DNA of 55,774 nucleotides. It comes from Verrucomicrobiales bacterium (GTDB lineage: Bacteria; Verrucomicrobiota; Verrucomicrobiia; Verrucomicrobiales; DEV007). Shown in pieces: positions 43,801 to 51,570 of the stretch (its first letter is position 1; each line of letters starts with the position of its first letter). The stretch lies in NCBI GenBank assembly GCA_016795505.1, contig JAEUHH010000043.1, forward strand, positions 1-55,774, read 5' to 3'. Both the position numbers and the translations under genes were made by a program. The notes beneath the pieces are model-generated. The model was given only the letters and a program-made list of their open reading frames with translations, searched no databases and was not told the DNA's origin.

Positions 43801-43928
43801 CCGAAAACCAATCCCAAGGCGAACAAAAGCACCGACGGCAGCAGCGTGATCGGGTCACTCAACGAGACCCCGGAGAACAGGAAAGCGGGGCCGGCTATCG
43901 TGGCCGTCAAAAAGGCGAAGTGACTCAT
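40848..43928 (-). CDS. Large membrane-anchored coiled-coil protein with duplicated C-terminal domain of unknown function
   Basis: The product is 1026 residues from the ATG at 43928; ATGs at 43931 and 43985 are alternatives. The N-terminus has two hydrophobic segments (about 4-22 and 27-47). Residues about 85-530 are helical and probably coiled-coil, rich in Glu, Leu, Arg and Ala. A low-complexity stretch follows. Two copies of a domain of about 138 residues lie at roughly 674-812 and 876-1014. They share YLRL-x-RLDTGE, the AHLGFFDE-x-LP pattern, ETRF, GGWGFGH and WAGR-x-I. No enzyme motif is seen. It is divergent from the PrsW-like gene, the start codons being about 100 bp apart. I do not recognise the repeated domain. 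Confidence 0.8.
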   Translation of the reverse strand: MSHFAFLTATIAGPAFLFSGVSLSDPITLLPSVLLFALGLVFGLLISRSGRRATAGDPQDAPDAGAETLVEAPAAVPPADNKADADPEALRALRAELGEAQATVAALEGDLAASKRLSESQNGEIQLLGERFALLRQQLEEKSLRLSALTPLVGGPVTPRTVLAQVKLPVDQLAEVVHGERQLLGGCLARLEHLETRMREEDRRFRQAGEVLARTRDEVGGRLSDTAGTGPALFALADRLSQVDDQLRVLGQNISGCVSRIQSAREHLQSEQGKLREAAQPIQEAEKSLSEILLSSDESVDVAPVLDAVRSRLTEAGGHVATLENGIDQEIAEMIGRVDWTVRDSPAGFLKALDRLNDGESGGDLALSWIESRVWRDLNELRGALSGIQVTLETGAIAAPATGCGKRRLMEAADRAVRSVDAAQSLSIEAPTPDAEPLAALEEQAEDRTALEAELASVKAESADRVAEIASLRESLAGLEASLAKALSEARTGHPAIPMHADEEEETDESVAAPTPSTARPSRHLIRRLLGLGPGRWESDLDTSSAYPSAPAVVATLAEAKAIVTELRRVPVEVAGEASPAGHHGLPAAVLAPAGADADASPSEPEWDALKEALRERDWKIADLEARLREVTAPVAPVVEPATEIPGILPAESAAKALLPGAILPGDSLPDRQGETVLFSGLDPESWALPGSTDKDDIDGTAPALPADTGYLRLTRLDTGESVVGAISVEELLAGGDPKAKQGWSGRVEQYFGACHLGFFDESLPREVETRFGAGGWGFGHRADGSNGQAYAWAGRQIADFTAGFEISVGPRSRWTGVAPEMAMTETPAIEPVALGLFDESAAADEAPEQETALASGPGEAERDHLRALSDNRVSGLVLFRSNDPGLWGSEVYTGMNRRARRLDWLPEGLAYLRLRRLDTGEGLVAPVTNAQLTDDGDGQSRGFNGANEFFYGAHHLGFFDEALPQDFETRFTFGGWGFGHASTGPERQACGWAGREISEGTVFEIAVFRRMPVLAEKDRLWDEVG

Positions 43929-44029
43929 CATTGCGTCAGATTTTCGATAATTGCCAATATTGACTAGAATGCTCCTAAAATCCAAGTGGATTCCTCAAAA
44001 TTTTTAACGAATTAAGGCGGTTGTCCTAA

Positions 44030-45727
44030 TTGTCAGGCTATCTTAGCCACCTTCCCCTGCCCCCCGTGAAATTCAGCCGTGCCGTCCTTTCCCGCCGGTC
44101 CCGCGACCATCGCCTGCTGCTCCGAGTCGCCTCGGGCATCGGACTGGTCAGCCTCGTCGCCGGCTTTTTGGTGTCGCATTTCACCGCCAGCGGCTCCTGG
44201 GCGCCCTTTTTTGACGCCGTGCGGGGAGTGCATCGGCTGCCGGCGATACCGGATCTGCCCGATCCCGAAAAGGCCACCTTCGCGGACTGGCTGCAGGCGA
44301 TACGCGGCCTCGACCTCATCGACCGTCAGACGGCGGAGGAGGAAAGCCCCGCGCCCAGAGTTCCGGTGATGCCCGCTCCTCCCGAGGATCTCGCGCCGGC
44401 GCCACCGGACTTTGCCTCGGAACTGAGCCGCCTCGAAACCGCCCTGATCGGATCGGCCCTGCCGGAGCCCGAGCGCCAACTGCTGCTCGCCCTCCTGCAC
44501 GGTCTGCTCGGCACCGAGAAAGCCGAGCGCGAAGCCGCGACCCGGGAGCTCCGGTCAATGGCCAACGCCACCCCGCCCCGGCGACGGGCGGCGGAGTTCC
44601 TCGGCGATGTCCTGGAGCGGGCGGGCGACGCCGGCGGGGCGATCGATGCCTACCGCACCGAGGTGGACCGCTTTCCCGCAGAGAGCCCCCGCTCCCTGCA
44701 CCGACTGGCCACCTTGCTCCGGCAGGAGGAGCGCCTCACCGATCTGGAGCAGCTCATGCAGCGGCCCGACCTGCGACAGCAGTTCCCCATCCGCGACCAC
44801 ATCGACCTCGCCATCGACCGGCGGGATTACGCTGCCCTCGCAAAATGGACCCTGCTCCACGATCTCCAGTTCCACGATCCCTGGCTCGCCGTCCTCAGCC
44901 TGTTTGCCGCCGTGGTCTGGCTGATCATTGTCACCCAGTTCGCCGGATGGGATCGCCAACGCCTCTCCCTCTACACCCTGGCCGTCGGTCTCGGCTGGCT
45001 GAGTGCGACCCTGACGCTCTACGCCGTGTTCATCCAATCGGAGATCCGCGGCTTCGACTTCGACGAGAGCGACGACGCCGTGCAGCAGATCCTCTATTTC
45101 GTCGCCGGCGTCGGGCTGCGGGAGGAAACCCTGAAACTGCTCTGCTTTCTGCCCCTGGTCCCCTACCTCGCCCGACGCGCCGGAGAGAACGACGCCCTCG
45201 TGTGCGCGGGACTCGTCGGACTGGGCTTCGCCCTCAATGAAAACATTGGCTACGTCGACCGCGGCGGGGAATTCACCGCCTGGAGCCGCTTCCTGACCGC
45301 GAATTTCGCCCACATCGCCTGGACCGGCATCGCGGGACTCGCCCTCTACCGACTCTGGCGGCGCCCCCGGCGGAGCTGGGACCACTTCCTCCACGATTTC
45401 CTGATCGTGGTCGCCGCCCACGGTGCCTACGATGCCTTCATCGCCGTGCCGGCCCTCGGCGACTACAGCTTTCTCAGCCTCGTCATCTTCGCCGCCAGCG
45501 CCTACTGGTTCCTCGACCACGCCGCCGATCAGCAGTCGGGCTCGGGGGCGATGACAGTCTCGCCGATCGCGGTCTTTGTCATCGGTGGCGCGCTGCTGAT
45601 CGGGGTCACCTTTTGCTACGCCTGTTGGGCGGTGCCATTTTCCATCGCGATGGCCGAGTATGTCCGCAGCCTCGCCGGCGTGGTGCCCGTGGCCTTCATC
45701 TTCATCAACCGCTTCCGGCACTGCTGA
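44030..45727 (+). CDS. PrsW-like intramembrane metalloprotease with TPR-like domain
   Basis: The product is 565 residues from a TTG at 44030, or 553 from a GTG at 44066; no ATG fits. One membrane segment lies at about 35-49, a helical TPR-like region at about 130-275, and about seven spans at 285-560. Within these the PrsW/CPBP-type signature is clear: LREETLKLL (Glu365, Glu366, Lys369), GLGFALNENIGY (Asn403, Glu404), NFAHIAWTGIAG and VVAAHGAYDAF give the Glu and His residues that bind the metal. PrsW in Bacillus cuts an anti-sigma factor. Whether the coiled-coil protein encoded opposite is a substrate is unknown. Confidence 0.85.
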   Translation: MSGYLSHLPLPPVKFSRAVLSRRSRDHRLLLRVASGIGLVSLVAGFLVSHFTASGSWAPFFDAVRGVHRLPAIPDLPDPEKATFADWLQAIRGLDLIDRQTAEEESPAPRVPVMPAPPEDLAPAPPDFASELSRLETALIGSALPEPERQLLLALLHGLLGTEKAEREAATRELRSMANATPPRRRAAEFLGDVLERAGDAGGAIDAYRTEVDRFPAESPRSLHRLATLLRQEERLTDLEQLMQRPDLRQQFPIRDHIDLAIDRRDYAALAKWTLLHDLQFHDPWLAVLSLFAAVVWLIIVTQFAGWDRQRLSLYTLAVGLGWLSATLTLYAVFIQSEIRGFDFDESDDAVQQILYFVAGVGLREETLKLLCFLPLVPYLARRAGENDALVCAGLVGLGFALNENIGYVDRGGEFTAWSRFLTANFAHIAWTGIAGLALYRLWRRPRRSWDHFLHDFLIVVAAHGAYDAFIAVPALGDYSFLSLVIFAASAYWFLDHAADQQSGSGAMTVSPIAVFVIGGALLIGVTFCYACWAVPFSIAMAEYVRSLAGVVPVAFIFINRFRHC

Positions 45728-45737
45728 GCACTTCCGC

Positions 45738-46070
45738 TCAGAGCCCGTCGATCGCGCTCCGGTAGCCTTTCACGGCTCCGTCCAGATCGTCCTCGGCCAT
45801 GGCCTGGCTGGCGCGCAGGGCGGCGTCATCCATCCGGCGGATCTGCTCCTGTCGGCGGATCACCTCGCGCTGGGCGATCGCGGGGATCGAATCTGCCGGC
45901 AATGGCTTGGCCGCGCCCGGCACCACGGATCTCGCCGGCGCTGGGGCCGGTGTCGCCGCCGTCGCCTGACTCACCGACCGCGAACTCTGGCAGGCGACCG
46001 ATGCCAGGCTCCAGCCCATCACCAGCGCCGCACAGATCACCCGGCTCGATGGCAGCTTCGCGTTCATCAT
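45738..46070 (-). CDS. Small predicted lipoprotein
   Basis: The 110-residue protein has a lipoprotein signal with a lipobox near SLASVAC (Cys27), then an Ala/Pro/Thr-rich linker. A short helical tail (AIAQREVIRRQEQIRRMDDAALRASQ, about 65-110) ends DLDGAVKGYRSAIDGL, like a single TPR-type helix pair. The function is unknown. It converges on the PrsW-like gene, with 10 bp between the stops. Confidence 0.72.
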   Translation of the reverse strand: MMNAKLPSSRVICAALVMGWSLASVACQSSRSVSQATAATPAPAPARSVVPGAAKPLPADSIPAIAQREVIRRQEQIRRMDDAALRASQAMAEDDLDGAVKGYRSAIDGL

Positions 46071-46114
46071 CGTCGGCGGCGGGTTAATAAAAGGGAAAAA
46101 CGATCGCGCTACCG

Positions 46115-46498
46115 TCAGTCCTGAGCCTCATCCAGTGCATCGACGCCGTATTCCTCCAGCACACTGCGGGACACATATTCCAACGCGGCCGCGCTCGTCG
46201 CCTCCAGCACCACCGGACAGGCATGACCGGCATCGAGGGCCTCCTTCCACCGCGGCGCGCAGACGCACCACCGGTCGCCGGGATTCAGGCCGGGAAAGCC
46301 ATACTCCGGGCGCGGCGTGCTCAGGTCATTGCCAGAGGCGCGGCTGAATTCCAGAAAATCGTCCGTCACCACCGCGCAGACCGCGTGGCAGCCGAGATCC
46401 TCCGGTCCCACGTCACAGCTTCCCTCGCGGTAAAAGCCGGTCAGCGGATCCAGACTACACAGTTGCAGGGGACCTCCCAGGATGTTTCTCGATGCCAT
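46115..46498 (-). CDS. DUF2237-family protein
   Basis: The 127-residue protein matches the DUF2237 pattern almost throughout: NILGGPLQLCSLDPLTGFYREG, GPEDLGCHAVCAVVTDDFLEFS, RASGNDLSTPRPEYGFPGL, and PGDRWCVCAPRWKEA. Several Cys are conserved. The family is widespread and uncharacterised. It lies between two small lipoprotein genes on the same strand, 44 bp before the 110-residue one. Confidence 0.92.
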   Translation of the reverse strand: MASRNILGGPLQLCSLDPLTGFYREGSCDVGPEDLGCHAVCAVVTDDFLEFSRASGNDLSTPRPEYGFPGLNPGDRWCVCAPRWKEALDAGHACPVVLEATSAAALEYVSRSVLEEYGVDALDEAQD

Positions 46499-46522
46499 GG
46501 CGGTAGTCGGTTCGGCAACGCC

Positions 46523-46696
46523 TCAGAAAGTGCCGCGCTGCAGGCTCGAGTGCATTTCCTGCACCCGGTTCGTCTGGTAGGTGCGATTCGCCTCGTAGTC
46601 GGGGCCAATCTTGCCGGTCCCGGCGGGACCACCGGCACAGCTCACCAGAACCCAGGAAACAGACAGCAGGGCGACAAATCGGATCGGTTTCATCAT
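46523..46696 (-). CDS. Very small lipoprotein (57 aa)
   Basis: The product reads MMKPIRFVALLSVSWVLVSC followed by a Gly/Ala-rich stretch and a polar tail (GPDYEANRTYQTNRVQEMHS) ending LQRGTF. The lipobox VLVSC places the lipidated Cys at 20. The start is the ATG at 46696 or the one next to it at 46693. It is 57 residues, so length-filtered gene callers may miss it. It stops 24 bp before the DUF2237 gene and may be cotranscribed with it. The function is unknown. Confidence 0.68.
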   Translation of the reverse strand: MMKPIRFVALLSVSWVLVSCAGGPAGTGKIGPDYEANRTYQTNRVQEMHSSLQRGTF

Positions 46697-46750
46697 GCCT
46701 CTCGATTAGCGGCCGCCCTCCGGCCTGTCAAGACCATTCCCCTCGCCCCA

Positions 46751-47818
46751 TCAGGGCTCCACCGCCAATTCCGCCAGGTAAATCGCCGTGATCAGCTCGC
46801 CCTGCTCGTTCTTTTCATGGGTCGAATACCACGACACCAGAGCGCGCCCGTCATCCAGCGTCACCAGGCCGGGATAGGAATTGTCCCCGCCGCTCGGGAG
46901 TTCCGCGAATGGCTCCAGCCGGTCTCCCGCCTCCAGCCAGTAGAGCACCGTCTTCGGGCCCGCCTCCGTGTTCCGCCGGCCGCCCACCACATGCCGGTCG
47001 CCCCACCGGGCCACCAGCGGCCCGCCGATGTAGAGATCGATCGGATGGCGTTCCCACTCGGAGTAAGGCGGCTTCGCGCGCGCGATCTGCGATTCCGTCG
47101 CACTGCCCCGGCTCACCGCCAGCAGAGTGCCGTCGGGTTCCATCGAAAAGGCCGTTTCATTGCCCGAGCGGGTCTGGATCAGCGAGCGATAGCGCCAGAT
47201 CAGCCCGTCCTCACTCTCCAGCAGCGCCGCCTCCATGATCGTCGCCCCGCCGGTGCCGCCGTCCTCATCCGAGTAGTTGGCCTTGCGCCGCGCGCACAGG
47301 TAGGCCGTGTCCCCCTGCGCCGCCGCCCGCCAGATGTAGTGCCCGTAGGTGCCCTCCATCTGGCGCGGCCCCTCCCAGCTCGCCCCATCCGCCGTCCAGA
47401 CCGCGTAGCCGAGGTGCTGGTTGATCTCATACTGGTCCCGCGGCAGAATCCCCTCGCCGGAATACCAGGTGCCGGTGTAAACGAACAGCTTTCCCTGAAA
47501 ATCGAGAAAATGCGGATCGCGCGTGTCGCGCTTCGGCACCGAAAACCGGTGCTCCTCCCGCCACGTTTGCGCGTCCGCGCTCGACAGGACGATCACCGAC
47601 GCCGTCGAGCTGACCATGTGCCCGTCCGGACAACTCCGGAACGTCAGCCAGAACCGGTCGCGCCAGCGGATCAGGTCGGTGAAGGCGTTGTGCTCCCCAT
47701 TGTGGTAAGCGCGCCGGATGTTTTCCACCCGCACCTTCGGTCCCGCCGCAGCGGTTCCCACCCACAATCCTATCCACAGCGACAGCGACGACAACACGAT
47801 CCCGACCCGAGTTTTCAT
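46751..47818 (-). CDS. Secreted sialidase-like (BNR/beta-propeller) glycosidase
   Basis: The 355-residue protein has a Sec signal peptide (MKTRVGIVLSSLSLWIGLW, cleavage near AAAG). The mature part shows a propeller with AFTDLIRWRDRFWLTFRSC, SSADAQTWREEHRFSV (an Asp-box-like S-x-D-x-x-x-TW), DTRDPHFLDFQGKLFVYTGTW, and AFSMEPDGTLLAVSR. The C-terminal part has DNSYPGLVTLDDGRALVSWYS. This fits exo-alpha-sialidase-like proteins of PVC bacteria; the real substrate is uncertain. I chose the ATG at 47818, with ATG 47830 as an alternative. It is 73 bp downstream of the aldolase gene, same strand. Confidence 0.82.
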   Translation of the reverse strand: MKTRVGIVLSSLSLWIGLWVGTAAAGPKVRVENIRRAYHNGEHNAFTDLIRWRDRFWLTFRSCPDGHMVSSTASVIVLSSADAQTWREEHRFSVPKRDTRDPHFLDFQGKLFVYTGTWYSGEGILPRDQYEINQHLGYAVWTADGASWEGPRQMEGTYGHYIWRAAAQGDTAYLCARRKANYSDEDGGTGGATIMEAALLESEDGLIWRYRSLIQTRSGNETAFSMEPDGTLLAVSRGSATESQIARAKPPYSEWERHPIDLYIGGPLVARWGDRHVVGGRRNTEAGPKTVLYWLEAGDRLEPFAELPSGGDNSYPGLVTLDDGRALVSWYSTHEKNEQGELITAIYLAELAVEP

Positions 47819-47891
47819 ACCTCGAGCCATATCGCACGACCCGCCTCCGGCACAGGTCCGCGATGCCGCCGCCGCCGCATCCGGCGGATGA

Positions 47892-48548
47892 TCACGCCTC
47901 CGCCGCCCGCGCGCGGGCCTCACGGGCATTCGCCTCGATCCGCTGCCAGTCCCTCGCCGCGATCACCTCCCGCGGCGCCAGCCAGCTCCCGCCCACCGCC
48001 GCGATCAGGTCCGATCGCAGGTAGTCCAGCATGTTCGACAGCTTGATGCCGCCCAGCGGGATGAATTTCAGCCCCAGATGCAGGTAGGGCGCCGCGATGT
48101 TGTTCAGGTGCGGCAGACCGCCCGACGACTCGGCGGGGAAAAACTTCAGCAGCCGGCAGCCGATCTCCACGCTCTGGTCGATGTCCGTCGGCGTCATCAC
48201 CCCCGGGGCGAAGCGCATCCCCAGATCCATCGCATGCAGCGCCACCTCGCGGTTCACCGCCGGCGCCACCCCGAAGGCCGCCCCCGCCGCATGGGCCAGG
48301 TCCGCCTGCTGCTTCGTCAGGATCGTTCCCACCCCCGCCACCATCTCCGGCACCCGCTGGCGGATCTCCACCAGCGCGTCGAGCGCCGCCTCCGTGCGCA
48401 GCGTCAGCTCCATGATGTCCACCCCGCCCGCCAGCAGGGATTCCGCCACCGGCACCGCGTCCTCCACCCGGTCGATCACCAGCACGGCGATCACCTGGCT
48501 CCGTTGGATGTGGCGTCCGAGTTCTGAATCGAGGAAATGGGGTCTCAT
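47892..48548 (-). CDS. eda: KHG/KDPG aldolase
   Basis: The 218-residue class I aldolase splits 2-keto-3-deoxy-6-phosphogluconate into pyruvate and glyceraldehyde 3-phosphate. The active-site positions align with E. coli Eda at an offset of two: Glu47 and Arg51 in [11 protein letters not shown], Thr75 in GVGTILT and the Schiff-base Lys135 in [10 protein letters not shown]. The start at 48548 gives [11 protein letters not shown]; an ATG at 48566 adds six residues. It precedes the sialidase-like gene, so sugar-acid breakdown may be linked to secreted glycosidase products. Confidence 0.93.
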   Translation of the reverse strand: MRPHFLDSELGRHIQRSQVIAVLVIDRVEDAVPVAESLLAGGVDIMELTLRTEAALDALVEIRQRVPEMVAGVGTILTKQQADLAHAAGAAFGVAPAVNREVALHAMDLGMRFAPGVMTPTDIDQSVEIGCRLLKFFPAESSGGLPHLNNIAAPYLHLGLKFIPLGGIKLSNMLDYLRSDLIAAVGGSWLAPREVIAARDWQRIEANAREARARAAEA

Positions 48549-48627
48549 GCCCCGACGTTCCCGCATCCCGGCCGCCGACGCAATTTTGGAATTGTCCCCG
48601 CCCGCGCCAGTGGGCACAATGCCGCCC

Positions 48628-49368
48628 ATGAAACAATCCCTCGCTCTCGTCACCCTCCTGAGCCTCCTCCTCGGCACCGCCCTCGGGCAGCAGGAGCCGG
48701 CCAAAAAGAAAAAGGCCTCCGAACCCAAAGGCCCGTCGCCGCTCGCCCAGATCGAGGATGTCCCCGGCCTGCCGCGCGTGCTCATCCTCGGCGACTCGAT
48801 TTCGATCGGCTACACCCTGGCCGTCCGGGATCTGCTCAAGGGCAAAGCCAATGTCCACCGGCCGCGGGCCAATTGCGGTCCCACCACGGCGGGACTCAAG
48901 AGCCTCGACGAGTGGCTCGCCTCCGGTGGGGCCGGCAAGAAGTGGGATGTGATCCACTTCAATTGGGGACTCCACGATCTGAAATACATGGGGCCCAATG
49001 GCGAAAACCTCACCGATCCGGCCGCGCCCGGCAGCCACCAGCAGGTCCCGCCGGCCGAATACGAAAAGAACCTGCGCGCCCTCGTCGCCCGCCTCCAGCA
49101 AACCGGCGCCAAACTGATCTGGCGCAACACCACGCCCGTGCCCCCCGGCGTCAAAGGCCGCGTCCCCGGCGACGAGGTGACATACAACGCCATCGCCGCC
49201 AAGATCATGGCCGAGCACGACATCCCCACCGACGACCTCTACACCTTTGCCCAGAGCCGCCTCGCCGAGATCCAGTTGCCGGCCAATGTCCACTTCAGCG
49301 ACGAGGGCTCGAAGGTCCTCGCCACCCAGGTCGTCGCCGCGATCGAAAAGGCCCTGCCCCAGCCCTGA
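48628..49368 (+). CDS. Secreted SGNH/GDSL hydrolase
   Basis: The 246-residue protein has a Sec signal peptide ([20 protein letters not shown]) and a Lys-rich linker. Block I is [13 protein letters not shown] with the nucleophile Ser, [11 protein letters not shown] supplies the Asn region, and [16 protein letters not shown] is block V with the catalytic His. In block V the usual Asp before the His is replaced (A-N-V-H), a variant that may shift the relay. It is divergent from eda (79-bp gap) and ends 9 bp before the convergent sulfatase stop. Confidence 0.87.
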   Translation: MKQSLALVTLLSLLLGTALGQQEPAKKKKASEPKGPSPLAQIEDVPGLPRVLILGDSISIGYTLAVRDLLKGKANVHRPRANCGPTTAGLKSLDEWLASGGAGKKWDVIHFNWGLHDLKYMGPNGENLTDPAAPGSHQQVPPAEYEKNLRALVARLQQTGAKLIWRNTTPVPPGVKGRVPGDEVTYNAIAAKIMAEHDIPTDDLYTFAQSRLAEIQLPANVHFSDEGSKVLATQVVAAIEKALPQP

Positions 49369-49377
49369 CCGACGCTC

Positions 49378-51228
49378 TCACGGCGCGGCGTCGAATCGGA
49401 AACGGCTGGCTTTGCCATCCCGGCCGCGCAGCTCGATCGATTGGATCTCGACCCCGCGCACCTGGGGTCCGGGCGTCAGGCGCAGGTGGATGATCCTCGC
49501 CGTCTCCGGCAGCTTCACGGTGATATCCTGCCACTCCGGGCCGGCCGGCCAGTCGAAGGCAGCCACCTGCGCTGGAGTGAAGGAATCCGTCTTCGTCCGC
49601 CACGTGATCGTACCGGGTCCGCCCGTGCCGGCCCGCACCCGCAGCGTCGCCGTCACGGGACCGGCCAGGTCGAGCCGCGCATTCGTCAGAAAGGGCCGGG
49701 CCTGGCCCTTCAGACCCGCATCGGGCGTGACGACCAGCGCGCCATCTTTCACCGCCAGCGTCCCATTCCGGCAAAGCCAGCCCTGGATGCCGGCTTCGAC
49801 CTCCGGCGTCGGAGCGGCGGCAGCGGGAGCTGCTCCGGGGAGGATGCCGTGCTCGGTGAACAGCCCCTCATGTCGGCGGGAAAAGGCATTCACCTCGGTC
49901 GACAGTCCCGGCGGTTGCAGCTCCGCCGCCCAAGCCGTGAGGGAGCGATCCAGCCGCGCGACGATGTCGGGGTGTTTGGCAGCGAGATTGCGCGCCTCGG
50001 CCTCGCCGTCCGGCCGGGTGACATCGAACAGCAGCGGCGGCCGGTTTCCCAAGCGGATCAACTTGTAAGGCATCTCCAGCACCGCCCCCTGCGAGCCCCA
50101 TCGCCAGTAGATCCGCTCGTGCGGAGCGCCCGGCTTCTCCCCGGTCAGGTAGGGCAGCAGATTGACCCCGTCCAGCCGCGGATCGACCGGCAGCCCCGCT
50201 GCGGCGAGGGCCGTGGCAGCCACGTCCAGACTGATGACCGGCTCGTCGACCACCCGACCCGCCGGCAGACGGCCCGGCCACGCGGCGAGAAACGGCACCC
50301 GCACCCCACCCTCGGACACCATGCCTTTCTGACCCACCATGGGCAGGTTGATCGATCCATCCCACGACGAGCCGAGCGGCGCGCCATTGTCGCCGATGAA
50401 AAAGATCAGCGTCTTCTCCGCCTGGCCCATTTCGCGCAGCTTCTCCCGGATCCGGCCGACCCCGTCATCCATCGCGGCGATCATCGCGAGCGCCTGGCGG
50501 CGGGGCAGCGGGAGATGCGCCGGCGTCTGGGAGAACCACGGCTCCGGCGACTCCAGCGGCACATGCGGGGCATACCACGCGAGGTAGAGAAACCAGGGCT
50601 GCCCCGGTGCCGCCGCCCGGCGATCCAAAAAGGACAGAGCCGCCTCGGTCTGAACGGTGACGCGAAAGCGATCGTCATTCACCACCCGCGGCGCATCGGC
50701 AAAGGGCCGGCCCTGCAGGTCGTGCGAGGCGTGATACTGCTTCAGCTCGCCGCGGAAGTATTCGGCAAAGCCCTGGTGATGCGGCATGTGATCGGCCAGC
50801 CGCCGGCTGTCCTTGCCGCCTTTCCCCTGCCGCTCGCCGGCGATGTCGAGGTGGCTTTTGCCGACCCAGCCACTCAGGTAGCCAGCCGGCGCGAGCAGTT
50901 CGGCGATGGTCTTTTCCGCCAGCGGCAGCGGGCCGTGGTTGTTGTCCTCCACCCCGAAACGCTGCTGATAGCGCCCCGTCATCACGCCGGCCCGGGACGG
51001 CACGCACTGCGGCGCCGTGACATAGCCGCGGGTGAAGCGCACCCCGTCGCGCGCCAACTGGTCCAGATGGGGCGTCCGGATATCCGCATCCACCCCCTGG
51101 ATCCCGAGATCCGCCCACCCGTGGTCGTCGGTGTAGATGAGCAGGACATTCGGACGCGTCTCAGCCGCCTGGACAGCCCCTGACAGGATGAGACCGGCGG
51201 ACAACCAAAGAAAGCAGGCACGATGCAT
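49378..51228 (-). CDS. Secreted type I sulfatase with C-terminal beta-rich domain
   Basis: The product is 616 residues with a Sec signal peptide (about 1-22). RPNVLLIYTDDHG supplies Asp34 and Asp35 for Ca2+, and QCVPSRAGVMTGR carries the Cys75-x-Pro-Ser-Arg motif that is converted to formylglycine. GDNGAP gives further metal ligands, so the enzyme should be active if a maturase is present elsewhere. The catalytic part ends near 430. Residues about 465-616 are a beta-sandwich-like extension (RPFLTNARLDLAGPVTATLRVRAG to RLTPGPQVRGVEIQSIELRG), possibly glycan-binding. The substrate would be a sulfated glycan. Confidence 0.92.
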   Translation of the reverse strand: MHRACFLWLSAGLILSGAVQAAETRPNVLLIYTDDHGWADLGIQGVDADIRTPHLDQLARDGVRFTRGYVTAPQCVPSRAGVMTGRYQQRFGVEDNNHGPLPLAEKTIAELLAPAGYLSGWVGKSHLDIAGERQGKGGKDSRRLADHMPHHQGFAEYFRGELKQYHASHDLQGRPFADAPRVVNDDRFRVTVQTEAALSFLDRRAAAPGQPWFLYLAWYAPHVPLESPEPWFSQTPAHLPLPRRQALAMIAAMDDGVGRIREKLREMGQAEKTLIFFIGDNGAPLGSSWDGSINLPMVGQKGMVSEGGVRVPFLAAWPGRLPAGRVVDEPVISLDVAATALAAAGLPVDPRLDGVNLLPYLTGEKPGAPHERIYWRWGSQGAVLEMPYKLIRLGNRPPLLFDVTRPDGEAEARNLAAKHPDIVARLDRSLTAWAAELQPPGLSTEVNAFSRRHEGLFTEHGILPGAAPAAAAPTPEVEAGIQGWLCRNGTLAVKDGALVVTPDAGLKGQARPFLTNARLDLAGPVTATLRVRAGTGGPGTITWRTKTDSFTPAQVAAFDWPAGPEWQDITVKLPETARIIHLRLTPGPQVRGVEIQSIELRGRDGKASRFRFDAAP

Positions 51229-51354
51229 GGGAAATCAGGTCGGCAGGAAATGGCCGCCCGCCAATAAACCCGCCCCGACGCCATGCGGTAGCGGGAAATC
51301 GGCATTTTCTTCGTCACCATCCACCCGCCCCCCAGCCCAACGGCTTCGCCCGAA

Positions 51355-51412
51355 AGTCGCTTGGGCTACAGCCCCATTCAGAAGAAGGCCTCGGGCCGAA
51401 GCCCAAACGACT
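51355..51412. repeat. Imperfect inverted repeat (21-nt arms, 16-nt loop)
   Basis: The arm AGTCGCTTGGGCTACAGCCC plus one C (51355-51375) pairs with 51392-51412, whose reverse complement begins AGTCGTTTGGGCTTCGGCCC; 17 of 21 positions agree by hand count. It could be another interspersed repeat or a bidirectional terminator, although both flanking genes read outward. Confidence 0.65.
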
Positions 51413-51442
51413 CGTCTGCGTGGCTCGCCCTTTTGGCCGCGA

Positions 51443-51491
51443 TTCCGATCAGACCCTGTTCCATCTCCGATCATACCCTGTTTGATCAGAA
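51443..51491. repeat. 49-bp palindromic element, copy D (intergenic)
   Basis: Arms TTCCGATCAGACCCTGT (51443-51459) and ACCCTGTTTGATCAGAA (51475-51491) flank a 15-nt centre. The outer 12 nt of the arms pair, but the inner CCTG core is in the same orientation on both sides, so the inner part does not pair. Confidence 0.88.
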
Positions 51492-51570
51492 ACACCGCAT
51501 CGCAGACCACCCCACCCTGCGACGCGAACACGGACTTGGGCGCGCTCCGGCGGGGCGGTTTAATGGTCGG

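Larger units (their letters stand above)
51229..51570. other. Non-coding gap with an inverted repeat and a 49-bp palindrome
   Basis: This 342-bp gap lies between the divergent sulfatase and DUF1549/DUF1553 genes. It contains an inverted repeat at 51355-51412 and the 49-bp palindromic element at 51443-51491. No open frame with coding character and no clear promoter could be picked out. Confidence 0.6.

Noticed and set aside
46223-48046. Rightward frame of 607 codons across DUF2237, lipoprotein and sialidase genes
   Set aside because: It covers three leftward genes with clear motifs and is Arg/Pro/His-rich, typical of a shadow frame.
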